A stretch of 9,959 nt of DNA from an uncultured Collinsella sp. (GCA_900550355.1 URRT01000067.1:1-9959), one strand, 5' to 3'; shown: positions 1 through 7,178, counted from the first letter of the stretch. The notes: a model not told the origin generated them from the letters alone. Made by a program: numbers and translations.

Positions 1-365
1 CCATGCTCGTCCATCAGCGCCGCGCCGCCGAGGATCGCGACATCGTGGCCGAGGGTCGCGACATCGGAACCGTCGTGTTCCCCAACGCGCAGGTCAAGGT
101 GTTCCTGACCGCCGACCCGCGCGAGCGCGCCCGTCGCCGCGTGCTGCAGCGCCACCAAAACGACGCCCAGCCGCTCACCAGCGAGCAGCTCGAGGCCGAA
201 GTCGACGAGACCCTCGATGCCCTCAAGCAGCGCGACAAGCTCGACAGCAGCCGCGAGGTGGCGCCGCTCGTCCCCGCCGAGGACGCCGTGCACGTCGACT
301 CCACCGCACACACCATAGACGAGGTCGTCCACATTATCGAGGACCTCATCAACCAAAGGAGGTAG
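1..365 (+). CDS. cmk: Cytidylate kinase (CMP/dCMP kinase), C-terminal part; 5' end outside the window
   Basis: Cmk transfers a phosphate from ATP to CMP or dCMP in the cytoplasm, feeding CTP and dCTP supply. About 120 C-terminal residues are visible; the family is about 220 residues long, so the P-loop half lies upstream of base 1. Counting from the methionine at base 3, which is internal and not the true start, the family signature G18-R-D-I-G-T-V-V-F-P27 is present. It is followed by the conserved VKVFLTAD strand, an Arg-rich lid segment (RERARRR, about 40-46), and the RDKLDSSREVAPLVPA block (77-92) with its nucleotide-contacting Arg/Asp residues. The C-terminus is intact and ends in TAG at 363-365. 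The last three sense codons (CAA AGG AGG) also form the ribosome binding site of the next gene, three bases away, so the two genes are probably co-transcribed and coupled. Identification is firm. Confidence 0.96.
   Translation, partial: MLVHQRRAAEDRDIVAEGRDIGTVVFPNAQVKVFLTADPRERARRRVLQRHQNDAQPLTSEQLEAEVDETLDALKQRDKLDSSREVAPLVPAEDAVHVDSTAHTIDEVVHIIEDLINQRR
355..362 (+). promoter_or_regulatory. Strong Shine-Dalgarno site for the PlsC-like gene, inside the cmk 3' end
   Basis: AAAGGAGG is a near-perfect anti-16S match, six bases upstream of the ATG at 369. It lies entirely within the last cmk codons (Gln-Arg-Arg) just before the TAG stop. It fixes the start of the acyltransferase gene and implies strong initiation there, by ribosomes either coming off cmk or binding afresh. 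Confidence 0.85.
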
Positions 366-368
366 CCC

Positions 369-1097
369 ATGCGCCTGTTTAAGCAGACGCCCGAGGATTA
401 CTACAACGCCCCTTATGCCGAGTTCCCCGTGCTCATCCGCGGCACCGTCTTCGTGGTCATGGCAATCCTTTGGGCCTTCTCCAAGCTCATGTGGCGCTGG
501 AAGGTAGAGGACGCCGATCTGCTGTTTGAGCGCCAGGAAGGCCGCGGCAGCGTGGTCATCTGCAACCACACCTCGATGGCCGAGCTTTTGGCTGTAGAGA
601 CGGCGCTGTTCTTTGGCGGCCGCCGCATTCGCCCCATTTTTAAGTCCGAGTTTGCCAAGAGCAAGATCGTACGCTGGGCCTTTAGCCGCGTTGGTGGCAT
701 CCCCGTGGAGCGTGGTACTGCCGATATGAAGTGCCTGCGTGCCGCCCAGCATGCGCTGCAACGCGGCGAGGACGTCCTGATCTTCCCCGAGGGCACGCGC
801 ATCCGCTCGCGCGAGATCAAACCCGAGGTCCACGGCGGCTTTGCGCTCATCGCCCAGATGGGCAAGGCACCCGTGAACCCGCTCGCCATTTGTGGCTGGT
901 CCGACATCACGCCTGCGGGCAAAAAGATCATGCGCCCCAAGAAGTGCTGGATCCGCGCCGGCAAGGCCATCTCGCTTTCCGACGCGCCAGCCGGGCTTAA
1001 GCGCACGGAGCGTCTGGCCTGGTTTGAGTCCGAGGCCATGAACCGCGTCTACGCCATGCGAGACGAGCTGTGCGCCGAGCATCCGGGCAGGTTCTAG
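369..1097 (+). CDS. plsC: PlsC-family 1-acyl-glycerol-3-phosphate acyltransferase, with an HX4E variant motif
   Basis: A 242-residue protein of the lysophospholipid acyltransferase (PlsC/AGPAT) family. These enzymes usually acylate lysophosphatidate to phosphatidate at the inner face of the membrane. A hydrophobic stretch at about residues 19-42 is a likely membrane anchor or interfacial segment. Motif I reads N66-H67-T-S-M-A-E72: the catalytic His is present, but the usual Asp of HX4D is Glu. Motif II is represented by GGIPVERG (109-116). Motif III, which binds the glycerol phosphate, is F139-P-E-G-T-R144. Motif IV corresponds to VNPLAICG (169-176). Length is typical. The start is fixed by AAAGGAGG six bases upstream. 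plsY and gpsA further down the same strand supply the preceding steps, which supports a phosphatidate role. Other acceptors are possible for this broad family, so the substrate is inferred. Confidence 0.88.
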   Translation: MRLFKQTPEDYYNAPYAEFPVLIRGTVFVVMAILWAFSKLMWRWKVEDADLLFERQEGRGSVVICNHTSMAELLAVETALFFGGRRIRPIFKSEFAKSKIVRWAFSRVGGIPVERGTADMKCLRAAQHALQRGEDVLIFPEGTRIRSREIKPEVHGGFALIAQMGKAPVNPLAICGWSDITPAGKKIMRPKKCWIRAGKAISLSDAPAGLKRTERLAWFESEAMNRVYAMRDELCAEHPGRF

Positions 1098-1099
1098 CC

Positions 1100-1999
1100 A
1101 TGGACGAGAACGTTATGGGCACCACCGCGACCGCGTCCGACCAGGGCGGCGCGCCCACCATCGAGATCGCAGCCCATGCCGGCACCTGCTACGGCGTGCA
1201 GCGCGCGCTCGACATGGCGCTGGCCGCCGCGCCGCAGGCAGGGGAGAGCGCTCAGGTCCACACCCTGGGCCCGCTCATCCATAACCCCATCGTCGTGCGC
1301 GAGCTCGCCGAGGCCGGCATTGGCTTGGCCGAGACCCTGAACGACGCGGCATCGGGCACCGTAATCATCCGCGCCCACGGCGTGGTGCCGCAGGTGATCG
1401 AGGCGGCTCACGATCGCGGTCTTACCGTGGTCGACGCCACCTGCCCCTACGTGAAAAAGGTCCACATGGCGGCGGAACGCCTGGTACGAGAGGGCTATCA
1501 CGTGGTGGTCGTGGGCGAGCCGGGCCACCCCGAAGTCGAGGGCATCCTGGGCCACGCCGGCGATGATGCGCAGGTCGTAAGCTGTGCCGCCGATGCGGAC
1601 GCGCTGCCGCTCAAGGGCAAGGTGGGCCTCGTTGTACAGACTACCCAGACCGCACAGAACCTCGCCGACGTCGTAGCTGCCATCACCCCGCGTGTGCAGG
1701 AACTGCGCGTGATCAACACCATCTGCGCCGCCACGAGCGAGCGCCAGCAGGCCGCCGCCGCACTTGCCAACCGCTGCGACTGCATGGTCGTCGTGGGCGG
1801 CAAAAACTCCGGCAACACCCGCCGCCTGGCGCAGATCTGCGCAGACGCCTGCGAGCACACGCATCATATCGAGGAGGCAAGCGAGCTCGAGGCCGCATGG
1901 TTTGCCGGCGCGCGCCACATCGGTATCACCGCCGGCGCTTCCACACCGCAAGAACACATCGAACGCGCCGTCGCGCGCATCAAGGAGCTTTGCCGCTAA
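1100..1999 (+). CDS. ispH: 4-hydroxy-3-methylbut-2-enyl diphosphate reductase
   Basis: IspH is the last enzyme of the MEP pathway. It reduces HMBPP to isopentenyl and dimethylallyl diphosphate using a [4Fe-4S] cluster. Counting from the ATG at 1100 (299 residues), the three cluster cysteines are C30 (HAGTCYGVQRAL), C115 (VDATCPYVKKVHM) and C209 (NTICAATSERQ). The substrate-binding residues are also visible: H61 (GPLIHNP), H93 (IIRAHGV), H143 and E145 (GHPEVEG), N236-S237-G-N239 (VGGKNSGN) and S281 (TAGAST). No key residue is missing. The first cluster Cys is usually around residue 12, so there is an extra Thr/Asp-rich N-terminus of about 18 residues with no recognised function. The start is moderately uncertain. 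ATG 1100 is two bases after the plsC stop with a weak GGGCAGG upstream; ATG 1115 and GTG 1070 (inside plsC) are in-frame alternatives. Function is very secure. Confidence 0.96.
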   Translation: MDENVMGTTATASDQGGAPTIEIAAHAGTCYGVQRALDMALAAAPQAGESAQVHTLGPLIHNPIVVRELAEAGIGLAETLNDAASGTVIIRAHGVVPQVIEAAHDRGLTVVDATCPYVKKVHMAAERLVREGYHVVVVGEPGHPEVEGILGHAGDDAQVVSCAADADALPLKGKVGLVVQTTQTAQNLADVVAAITPRVQELRVINTICAATSERQQAAAALANRCDCMVVVGGKNSGNTRRLAQICADACEHTHHIEEASELEAAWFAGARHIGITAGASTPQEHIERAVARIKELCR

Positions 2000-2001
2000 T
2001 C

Positions 2002-3444
2002 ATGGACCAGACCGTACCCGCATACGCCGCCGAGGTGGCCGATTACGGGCGCAGCCGCGACCCCGAGCCGGGTGAGGGCGCGCTCGTTAAGAACGTGCGT
2101 CCCGAATCGCCCGCATGGGATGTGGGTATCGAGCCGGGCATGCGCGTGCTCACGGTCAACGGTGAGCAGCTTACCGACATGATTGTGTGGCTCTGGGAGG
2201 CCGACGATGATACCGTCGACCTCGAGGTTTTCGACCCGCGCGACAACACCGTCACCCCCGTCGAGCTCGACCGCTTCCCGGGAGAGGACTGGGGCCTTGA
2301 GTTCGATGGCCCCATCTTCGATGGCATGCGCACCTGCGTGAACGCCTGCGTGTTCTGCTTTATGACGATGCTCCCCAAGGGCGGCCGCTCAACGCTCTAT
2401 ATTCGCGATGACGACTACCGCCTGAGCTTTTTGCAGGGCAACTTCGTCACGCTCACGAACCTCACCGACGAGGACGTGCAAAACGTCATCCAACGCAACA
2501 TGAGCCCTATGAACGTGTCGGTCCATGCCGTGAGCCCCGACGTCCGCCGTCGTATGATGGGCCGCAACGCCCAGCGCGGCATGGACGTACTCGAGGCCAT
2601 CATGGCCGCCGGCATCGAGATCCACGCGCAGATTGTGTTGTGCCCCGGCATGAACGACGGCGAGGAGCTGGAAAAGACCCTGCGCTTTTGCGAGGAGCAC
2701 GAGCAAATCACAAGCCTGGGCATTGTGCCGCTCGGTTTTACCAAGCACCAAAACCGCTTTAGCTGGTCCTACAGCGACAAACCCGAGCTCGCGCGCGAGA
2801 CCATTGCCATGATCCGTCCCTACCAGGACCGCGCCTTCGAACGTTTTGGCCGCCACACCTTCCAGATGAGCGACGAGTTCTACCTGGACGCCGGCATCGA
2901 TCCGCCCGAGGCGGACTTTTACGACGGCTATCCGCAGTACTACGACGGTATCGGCATGATCCGCTCATACCTAGACGAGACGGACGATGTGCTCGCCGCC
3001 GATGCCGAACGACTGGCCCGCGTCCGCGAGGCCATCGCCACTCGCAGCCAGCACCTGCTGTGCCTCTCGGGCGCCAGCGCACGCGACACCGTGGCACGTT
3101 TCGTGGAATCGCCGCAGGGGCTCGCCGGCACCGTCACGGCCATCAAGAATCGCTACTTTGGCGGCAACGTGGACGTGACCGGCCTCATCGTCGCCTGCGA
3201 CATTCTGGAACAGCTGCCGCAGGACCTCTCGGGGGTTATGCTCTTTGTGCCTAAGCTCATGTTCAACGCTGACGGCATGACGCTTGACGAGTATCATCGT
3301 GACGATTTACTCGCAAGCCTTACCAGTCGCGGCGCCGAGGTTCATGTGGTGTCGACCATGCCGCATGAGCTGCTCGATACCCTGGAGCACATCCTTGGCA
3401 TTGTGCCTGCCGACTCTAACACTTCCACTGACCCTACCCATTAA
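2002..3444 (+). CDS. DUF512-family protein: N-terminal PDZ-like domain plus radical-SAM-like [4Fe-4S] domain
   Basis: A 480-residue protein of the DUF512 family, whose biochemical function is not established. Residues about 25-80 form a PDZ-like module (PESPAWDVGIEPGMRVLTVNG), followed by a family-typical stretch ending EDWGLEFDGPIFDGMRTC. The radical-SAM-like domain carries C112-X3-C116-X2-C119, the canonical CX3CX2C cluster motif, followed by the conserved blocks LYIRDDDYRLSFLQGNFVTLTN (133-154) and MNVSVHAVSPDVRRRMMGRN (170-189). The C-terminal part (about 345-465) is the DUF512 region proper, with SGASA and a GG(N)VDVTGL segment. The protein looks cytoplasmic; no signal peptide or membrane segment is seen. 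The start is ATG 2002, two bases after the ispH stop. The only upstream AAGGAG (1982-1987) sits a rather long 14 bases away, so coupling to ispH is likely. Its place just before der recurs in Firmicutes and Coriobacteria, which suggests but does not prove a link to ribosome maturation or RNA modification. Confidence 0.9.
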   Translation: MDQTVPAYAAEVADYGRSRDPEPGEGALVKNVRPESPAWDVGIEPGMRVLTVNGEQLTDMIVWLWEADDDTVDLEVFDPRDNTVTPVELDRFPGEDWGLEFDGPIFDGMRTCVNACVFCFMTMLPKGGRSTLYIRDDDYRLSFLQGNFVTLTNLTDEDVQNVIQRNMSPMNVSVHAVSPDVRRRMMGRNAQRGMDVLEAIMAAGIEIHAQIVLCPGMNDGEELEKTLRFCEEHEQITSLGIVPLGFTKHQNRFSWSYSDKPELARETIAMIRPYQDRAFERFGRHTFQMSDEFYLDAGIDPPEADFYDGYPQYYDGIGMIRSYLDETDDVLAADAERLARVREAIATRSQHLLCLSGASARDTVARFVESPQGLAGTVTAIKNRYFGGNVDVTGLIVACDILEQLPQDLSGVMLFVPKLMFNADGMTLDEYHRDDLLASLTSRGAEVHVVSTMPHELLDTLEHILGIVPADSNTSTDPTH

Positions 3445-3449
3445 AGGAG
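3443..3449 (+). promoter_or_regulatory. Shine-Dalgarno site fixing the der start
   Basis: AAAGGAG overlaps the TAA stop of the DUF512 gene and lies five bases upstream of the ATG at 3455. It chooses this ATG over in-frame upstream codons, which would read through the end of the DUF512 gene and add residues unlike any Der protein. Confidence 0.85.
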
Positions 3450-3454
3450 TGCAG

Positions 3455-4789
3455 ATGAAACCTATCGTCGCCGTCGTCGGACGCCCCAACGTGGGCAAGT
3501 CCACGCTCGTTAACCGCCTGGCCCAGACCTCGGACGCCATCGTCCATGAGTCCCGCGGCGTCACGCGCGACCGCTCGTACCACACGGCCGATTGGAACGG
3601 CCGCGAGTTCACCATCGTCGACACGGGCGGCATCGAACCGCTCAAGAGCGATGACGTCTTCGCCACGTCCATTCGCGACCAGGCCCTCGCCGCCGCCGAG
3701 GAAGCCGCCGTCATCCTGTTTGTGGTCGACGGCCGCACCGGCGTCACCGAGGAGGACGAGTCGGTCGCTCGCATGCTCAAGCGCTGCGACAAGCCGGTCT
3801 TTCTGCTGGTGAACAAGCTCGACAACCCCGATCGAGAGAACGACAGCATCTGGGAGTTCTATTCGCTCGGTATCGGCGAGCCCACGCCGCTCTCGGCCCT
3901 GCACGGCCACGGCACGGGCGACCTGCTCGACGACATCGTGGCCCTGCTTCCCGAGGAAGAGGACGAGGTCGCCGATGAGTTCCCCGATGCGCTGAACGTG
4001 GCCATCATCGGCCGCCCCAACGCCGGTAAGTCCTCGCTGTTCAACCGCATCCTGGGCGCCGACCGCTCTATCGTGTCCAACATTGCCGGCACGACGCGCG
4101 ACGCCATCGACACCGTCGTGGAGCGCAACGGCAAGCACTACCGAATGGTCGACACCGCGGGCATCCGTAAGAAGAGCACCGTGTACGAGAACATCGAGTA
4201 CTACTCCATGGTTCGCGGCCTGCGCGCCATCGACCGCGCCGACGTGGCGCTGCTCGTCGTCGACGCCTCCGTTGGCGTTACCGAACAGGACCAGAAGGTC
4301 ATGGGTCTTGCCATCGAGCGCGGATGCGCCATCGTTGTGCTGCTCAACAAGTGGGACCTGCTCGACGATGACCGCAAGCGCGAGGCCTGCATGGAGACCA
4401 TCGACCGCCGTCTGGGCGTCATGGCTCCCTGGGCCCAGTACCTGCGCATCTCTGCCCTCACCGGCCGCAGCGTCGAGAAGATCTGGGCGATGGTCGACGC
4501 CGCCGAAAAGACGCGCTCGCAGAAGATTAGCACCTCGCGCCTCAACACGTTCCTCACCGATCTGCGCGAGTTCGGTCATACCGTGGTGGACGGCAAGCGC
4601 CGCCTGCGCATGCACTACGTGACCCAGACGGGCGTCAACCCGCCGACGTTCACGTTCTTCGTCAACCACAGCGACTTGGTCAACGACACCTACCAGCGCT
4701 ATGTGGAGAACCGCATGCGCTCGACCTTCGACTTTGCCGGCACGCCCATTCGACTCTTCTTTAGGAAGAAGGAGCAAAAGGATGCATAA
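3455..4789 (+). CDS. der: Ribosome-assembly GTPase Der (EngA), two tandem GTPase domains
   Basis: Der is an essential GTPase needed for maturation of the 50S ribosomal subunit. The 444-residue protein has the complete architecture. GTPase domain 1 has a P-loop GRPNVGKS (9-16), DTGG at 56-59 and NKLD at 120-123. An acidic linker (LLPEEEDEVADEF, about 164-176) follows. GTPase domain 2 has GRPNAGKS (186-193), DTAG (233-236) and NKWD (298-301). The C-terminal KH-like domain spans about 355-438 and ends in the typical basic tail GTPIRLFFRKKE. All nucleotide-binding motifs are intact and the length is normal for the family. The start is set by AAAGGAG five bases upstream. The last eight bases overlap the start of plsY (ATG at 4782), so the two are probably translationally coupled. 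The der-plsY-gpsA order is common in Gram-positive bacteria. Confidence 0.98.
   Translation: MKPIVAVVGRPNVGKSTLVNRLAQTSDAIVHESRGVTRDRSYHTADWNGREFTIVDTGGIEPLKSDDVFATSIRDQALAAAEEAAVILFVVDGRTGVTEEDESVARMLKRCDKPVFLLVNKLDNPDRENDSIWEFYSLGIGEPTPLSALHGHGTGDLLDDIVALLPEEEDEVADEFPDALNVAIIGRPNAGKSSLFNRILGADRSIVSNIAGTTRDAIDTVVERNGKHYRMVDTAGIRKKSTVYENIEYYSMVRGLRAIDRADVALLVVDASVGVTEQDQKVMGLAIERGCAIVVLLNKWDLLDDDRKREACMETIDRRLGVMAPWAQYLRISALTGRSVEKIWAMVDAAEKTRSQKISTSRLNTFLTDLREFGHTVVDGKRRLRMHYVTQTGVNPPTFTFFVNHSDLVNDTYQRYVENRMRSTFDFAGTPIRLFFRKKEQKDA
4769..4774 (+). promoter_or_regulatory. Shine-Dalgarno site for plsY inside the der 3' end
   Basis: AAGGAG lies seven bases upstream of ATG 4782, within codons for the basic C-terminal tail of Der. 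It decides the plsY start, giving a protein that begins directly with its first membrane segment. The region is purine-rich overall. Confidence 0.75.
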
Positions 4790-5465
4790 TCCGATTCTGC
4801 TGACCGCCATCTGCGCCGTGGTCTCGTTCTTTATCGGAGCGATTCCGTTTGGCCTGATCTTGGGCCGCGTGTTCAACCACACGGACATTCGCAAGGCGGG
4901 CTCCGGCAACATCGGCACCACCAACGCGCTGCGCGTGGCCGGCCCCAAGGTGGCCGCGCTCACGCTGCTGCTCGACTGCCTTAAGGGCGCCATCTGCGTT
5001 GTCATCGCCCGTCCGCTCATCGCGAGCGTGGGCTATGGATTTCCGCCGAACATCATGGCGCCCGGAGCCCCCGGCGACTGGATGCTCGGCGTCATCTGCC
5101 TGGCAGCGGTGTGGGGCCACATCTTCTCGCCCTACCTCAATTTCCATGGCGGCAAGGGAATCGCAGTTGGCCTGGGCGTCATCCTCGCCTGGTATTGGCC
5201 AATTGGCCTGTCGCTGCTGGGCATGTTTATCGTGGCCGTCGCCATCACCAAGTTTGTGTCGGTGGGCTCGCTTGCCGCGGCCATCGGTCTTCCCATCGCT
5301 GCTTGCGCGGTCTTTCCGTACAGCAGCCTGGGCCTCAAGTTCTGCATGGCGATAATCGGCATCACCGTGGTGTGGGCCCATCGCGCGAACATCAAAAAGC
5401 TCATGACCGGTAAGGAGTCCAAGCTCTCGTTTACCAAGCGCGTCACCGAGCCCGACGATAAGTAG
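4782..5465 (+). CDS. plsY: Glycerol-3-phosphate acyltransferase PlsY (acyl-phosphate dependent), membrane protein
   Basis: PlsY transfers an acyl chain from acyl-phosphate to sn-glycerol-3-phosphate, giving lysophosphatidate, in the cytoplasmic membrane. The 227-residue protein is strongly hydrophobic, with several membrane segments (about 5-27, 55-78, 100-118, 127-152 and 160-200). All three signatures of the family are visible: motif 1 at K38-A-G-S-G-N-I-G-T-T-N-A-L-R51, motif 2 at N120-F-H-G-G-K-G-I-A128 and motif 3 around W198-A-H-R-A-N-I-K205. The extracytoplasmic loop at about 82-99 (Gly/Pro-rich) appears a little long for the family. The start at 4782 overlaps der by eight bases and has AAGGAG seven bases upstream. 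It sits directly before gpsA, which makes its glycerol-3-phosphate acceptor; PlsX, which makes the acyl-phosphate donor, is not in this window. Confidence 0.96.
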   Translation: MHNPILLTAICAVVSFFIGAIPFGLILGRVFNHTDIRKAGSGNIGTTNALRVAGPKVAALTLLLDCLKGAICVVIARPLIASVGYGFPPNIMAPGAPGDWMLGVICLAAVWGHIFSPYLNFHGGKGIAVGLGVILAWYWPIGLSLLGMFIVAVAITKFVSVGSLAAAIGLPIAACAVFPYSSLGLKFCMAIIGITVVWAHRANIKKLMTGKESKLSFTKRVTEPDDK

Positions 5466-5474
5466 GAGAGAGTC

Positions 5475-6482
5475 ATGAATGTTGCGCTGATTGGCTCTGG
5501 CTCGTGGGGAACCGCCGTCGCCGGCCTTGCCGCCGCGCGAGCCGTGCGCGTAACCATGTGGGCCCATAGCGAGCAGACGGCCGCCGGCATTAACGGTGAG
5601 CACCGCAACCCCCGCTACCTTGTGGGCTACGAGCTGCCGGACAACGTGGTAGCAACGACCGAGCTCGCCCAGGCGCTCGACGGTGCCGATGCGATCATCT
5701 TTGCCGTGCCCTCCACGCACTTGCGCGACGTGTGCCATCGGGCAGCGCCCTTTATCGCCGCCGATACCCCGGTGCTCTGCCTCACCAAGGGCATTGAGCC
5801 CGAGTCCGGCCTGCTCATGAGCGAGGTCATCGCCAGCGAGATCGGCAACGAGGCGCGCGTGGCGGCGCTCTCGGGTCCCAACCATGCCGAGGAGATCTGC
5901 CGCGGCGGTCTTTCTGCCGCCGTCATCGCCAGCAAAGATCCGCAGATAGGGGAGCCCTTTAAGGACCTGCTCCTATCCACGGCCTTCCGTATTTATCTGT
6001 CGCAAGACATGACCGGTGTCGAGGTCTGCGGCGCCATGAAAAATGTCATCGCCATCGTATGCGGCATCTCCGCCGGTACCGGTGCGGGCGACAACACGCT
6101 TGCCCTCATCATGACGCGCGGCCTGGCAGAGATCAGCCGTCTGGTGCACGCCCGCGGCGGTCAAGCTATGACCTGCATGGGACTTGCCGGCATGGGCGAC
6201 CTCATTGCCACCTGCACCTCGGAGCACTCGCGCAACCGCACCTTTGGCTACGAGTTTGCCCACGGCGTGTCGCTCGACGAGTATCAGACGCGCACGCATA
6301 TGGTGGTCGAGGGCGCCGTCGCGGCCCGCAGCGTCAGCGAGCTTGCCCGTTCGCTGGGCGTAGACATTCCGCTCACCTTTGCCGTGGAGCAAACGCTCTA
6401 CAACGGTGTTACTTTGGATAGGGCGCTCGAGATTCTTACCGATCGCGTCCCTTCTCAAGAGTTCTACGGACTCACCGACTAG
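5475..6482 (+). CDS. gpsA: NAD(P)+-dependent glycerol-3-phosphate dehydrogenase
   Basis: GpsA reduces dihydroxyacetone phosphate to sn-glycerol-3-phosphate with NAD(P)H, committing carbon to phospholipid synthesis. The 335-residue protein has the N-terminal Rossmann signature G7-S-G-S-W-G12 and the conserved LTKG segment with K105. It also has the substrate loop S133-G-P-N-H-A-E-E140 and the catalytic-lysine helix G186-A-M-K189-N-V-I-A-I with the following GISAGTGAGDNT. The C-terminal GLAGMGDLIATCTSEHSRNR block (236-255) includes D242 and the Arg/Asn pair that contacts the substrate. Length is typical and nothing is missing. AGGAG at 5464-5468 overlaps the plsY stop and is six bases upstream of ATG 5475, so the start is secure. 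It works with plsY immediately upstream and the PlsC-like protein at 369-1097. Confidence 0.98.
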   Translation: MNVALIGSGSWGTAVAGLAAARAVRVTMWAHSEQTAAGINGEHRNPRYLVGYELPDNVVATTELAQALDGADAIIFAVPSTHLRDVCHRAAPFIAADTPVLCLTKGIEPESGLLMSEVIASEIGNEARVAALSGPNHAEEICRGGLSAAVIASKDPQIGEPFKDLLLSTAFRIYLSQDMTGVEVCGAMKNVIAIVCGISAGTGAGDNTLALIMTRGLAEISRLVHARGGQAMTCMGLAGMGDLIATCTSEHSRNRTFGYEFAHGVSLDEYQTRTHMVVEGAVAARSVSELARSLGVDIPLTFAVEQTLYNGVTLDRALEILTDRVPSQEFYGLTD

Positions 6483-6500
6483 CGCAGAAAGGCTACTACC

Positions 6501-7172
6501 ATGGGTTCCATCAAAATCGCTCCGTCCGTCCTTTCGGCCGACATGGCCAACCTCAAGGGCGAGCTCGACAAGATCGCCGGTGCCGACTACGTACACTTTG
6601 ACGTTATGGACGGTCACTTTACCGGCAACCTCACCTTTGGCGTTGACATCCTTAAGGCCGTCAAGCGCTCCACCGATGTACCGGTCGACGCGCACCTCAT
6701 GGTGTCGAACCCCGACGAGACGGTCGATTGGTATGCCGACGCCGGTGCCGACATGATCACCGTGCACTACGAGGCTTCCACGCACCTGCACCGCACGCTC
6801 ACGCATCTGCAGCAGCGCGGCGTCAAGGCCGGCGTGGTGCTCAACCCCGCCACCCCCGTGTGCGTGCTCGAGAGCATCATCGACGTTGTCGACATGGTGC
6901 TGCTGATGAGCGTGAACCCTGGCTTTGGCGGCCAGAGCTTTATCCCTGGTACAATCGCCAAACTGCACGAGCTTACGGCCATGTGCGAGCGACATGGCGT
7001 GTCGCCCATGATCGAGGTCGACGGCGGCATCTCTTCCAAAAACATCGCCGAGGTCGTCAAGGCCGGCGCAAATGTCCTGGTGGCCGGTTCCGCCGTATTT
7101 AAGTCCGAAGATCCCGCCGCCGAGGTTGCGCTGCTGCAGAAGCTGGGCAACGAGGCTGCACAGGAGGCATAA
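6501..7172 (+). CDS. rpe: Ribulose-phosphate 3-epimerase
   Basis: Rpe interconverts D-ribulose 5-phosphate and D-xylulose 5-phosphate in the pentose phosphate pathway. The 223-residue protein shows a full (beta/alpha)8-barrel signature. It opens with KIAPSVLSAD (5-14), followed by metal ligands H32 and D34 (YVHFDVMDGHF), H65 (DAHLMV) and D174 (IEVDGGI). It also has the MSVNPGFGGQSF phosphate-side loop (136-147) and the VLVAGSAVFKSED phosphate-binding end (192-204). The catalytic Asp pair, D34 and D174, is intact. One small variant is FTGN at 40-43, where most homologues have FVPN. AGAAAGG at 6486-6492 gives a good ribosome binding site eight bases from the ATG. The 18-base gap before it is the longest non-coding stretch in the window. 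The gene has no obvious pathway tie to its neighbours apart from general central metabolism. Confidence 0.97.
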   Translation: MGSIKIAPSVLSADMANLKGELDKIAGADYVHFDVMDGHFTGNLTFGVDILKAVKRSTDVPVDAHLMVSNPDETVDWYADAGADMITVHYEASTHLHRTLTHLQQRGVKAGVVLNPATPVCVLESIIDVVDMVLLMSVNPGFGGQSFIPGTIAKLHELTAMCERHGVSPMIEVDGGISSKNIAEVVKAGANVLVAGSAVFKSEDPAAEVALLQKLGNEAAQEA

Positions 7173-7178
7173 ACCCTT

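Noticed and set aside
1094..1957. A 287-codon minus-strand open frame covering ispH
   Set aside because: ispH on the + strand has every catalytic residue. The antisense product matches no family and arises from GC-rich codon structure.
1897..2001. In-frame upstream extension of the DUF512 gene into ispH
   Set aside because: The 35 added residues are Arg/His-rich and unlike any domain. ATG 2002 lies directly after the ispH stop and begins the expected PDZ-like region.
3284..3454. In-frame upstream extension of der into the DUF512 gene
   Set aside because: Der proteins begin a few residues before the GRPNVGKS P-loop, and AAAGGAG five bases before ATG 3455 fixes the start.
3434..5020. A 528-codon open frame on the minus strand, antisense to der and plsY
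   Set aside because: It mirrors the high-GC codon pattern of der, whose + strand product is complete and fully recognisable. The antisense translation is low-complexity (Val/Asp/Gly/His-rich), has no family signature and no ribosome site.
4761..5885. A 374-codon minus-strand open frame antisense to plsY and gpsA
   Set aside because: Shadow of real genes; its composition is dominated by Gly, His, Asp and Arg with no domain and no start signal.
6483..6500. The gpsA-rpe gap as a place for a promoter or terminator
   Set aside because: Eighteen bases hold only the ribosome binding site for rpe; there is no room for either element.
6642..6662. A TTGACA hexamer inside rpe as a promoter -35
   Set aside because: No -10-like sequence follows at 16-18 bases, and it lies in the conserved coding region for the GVDILKAV segment.
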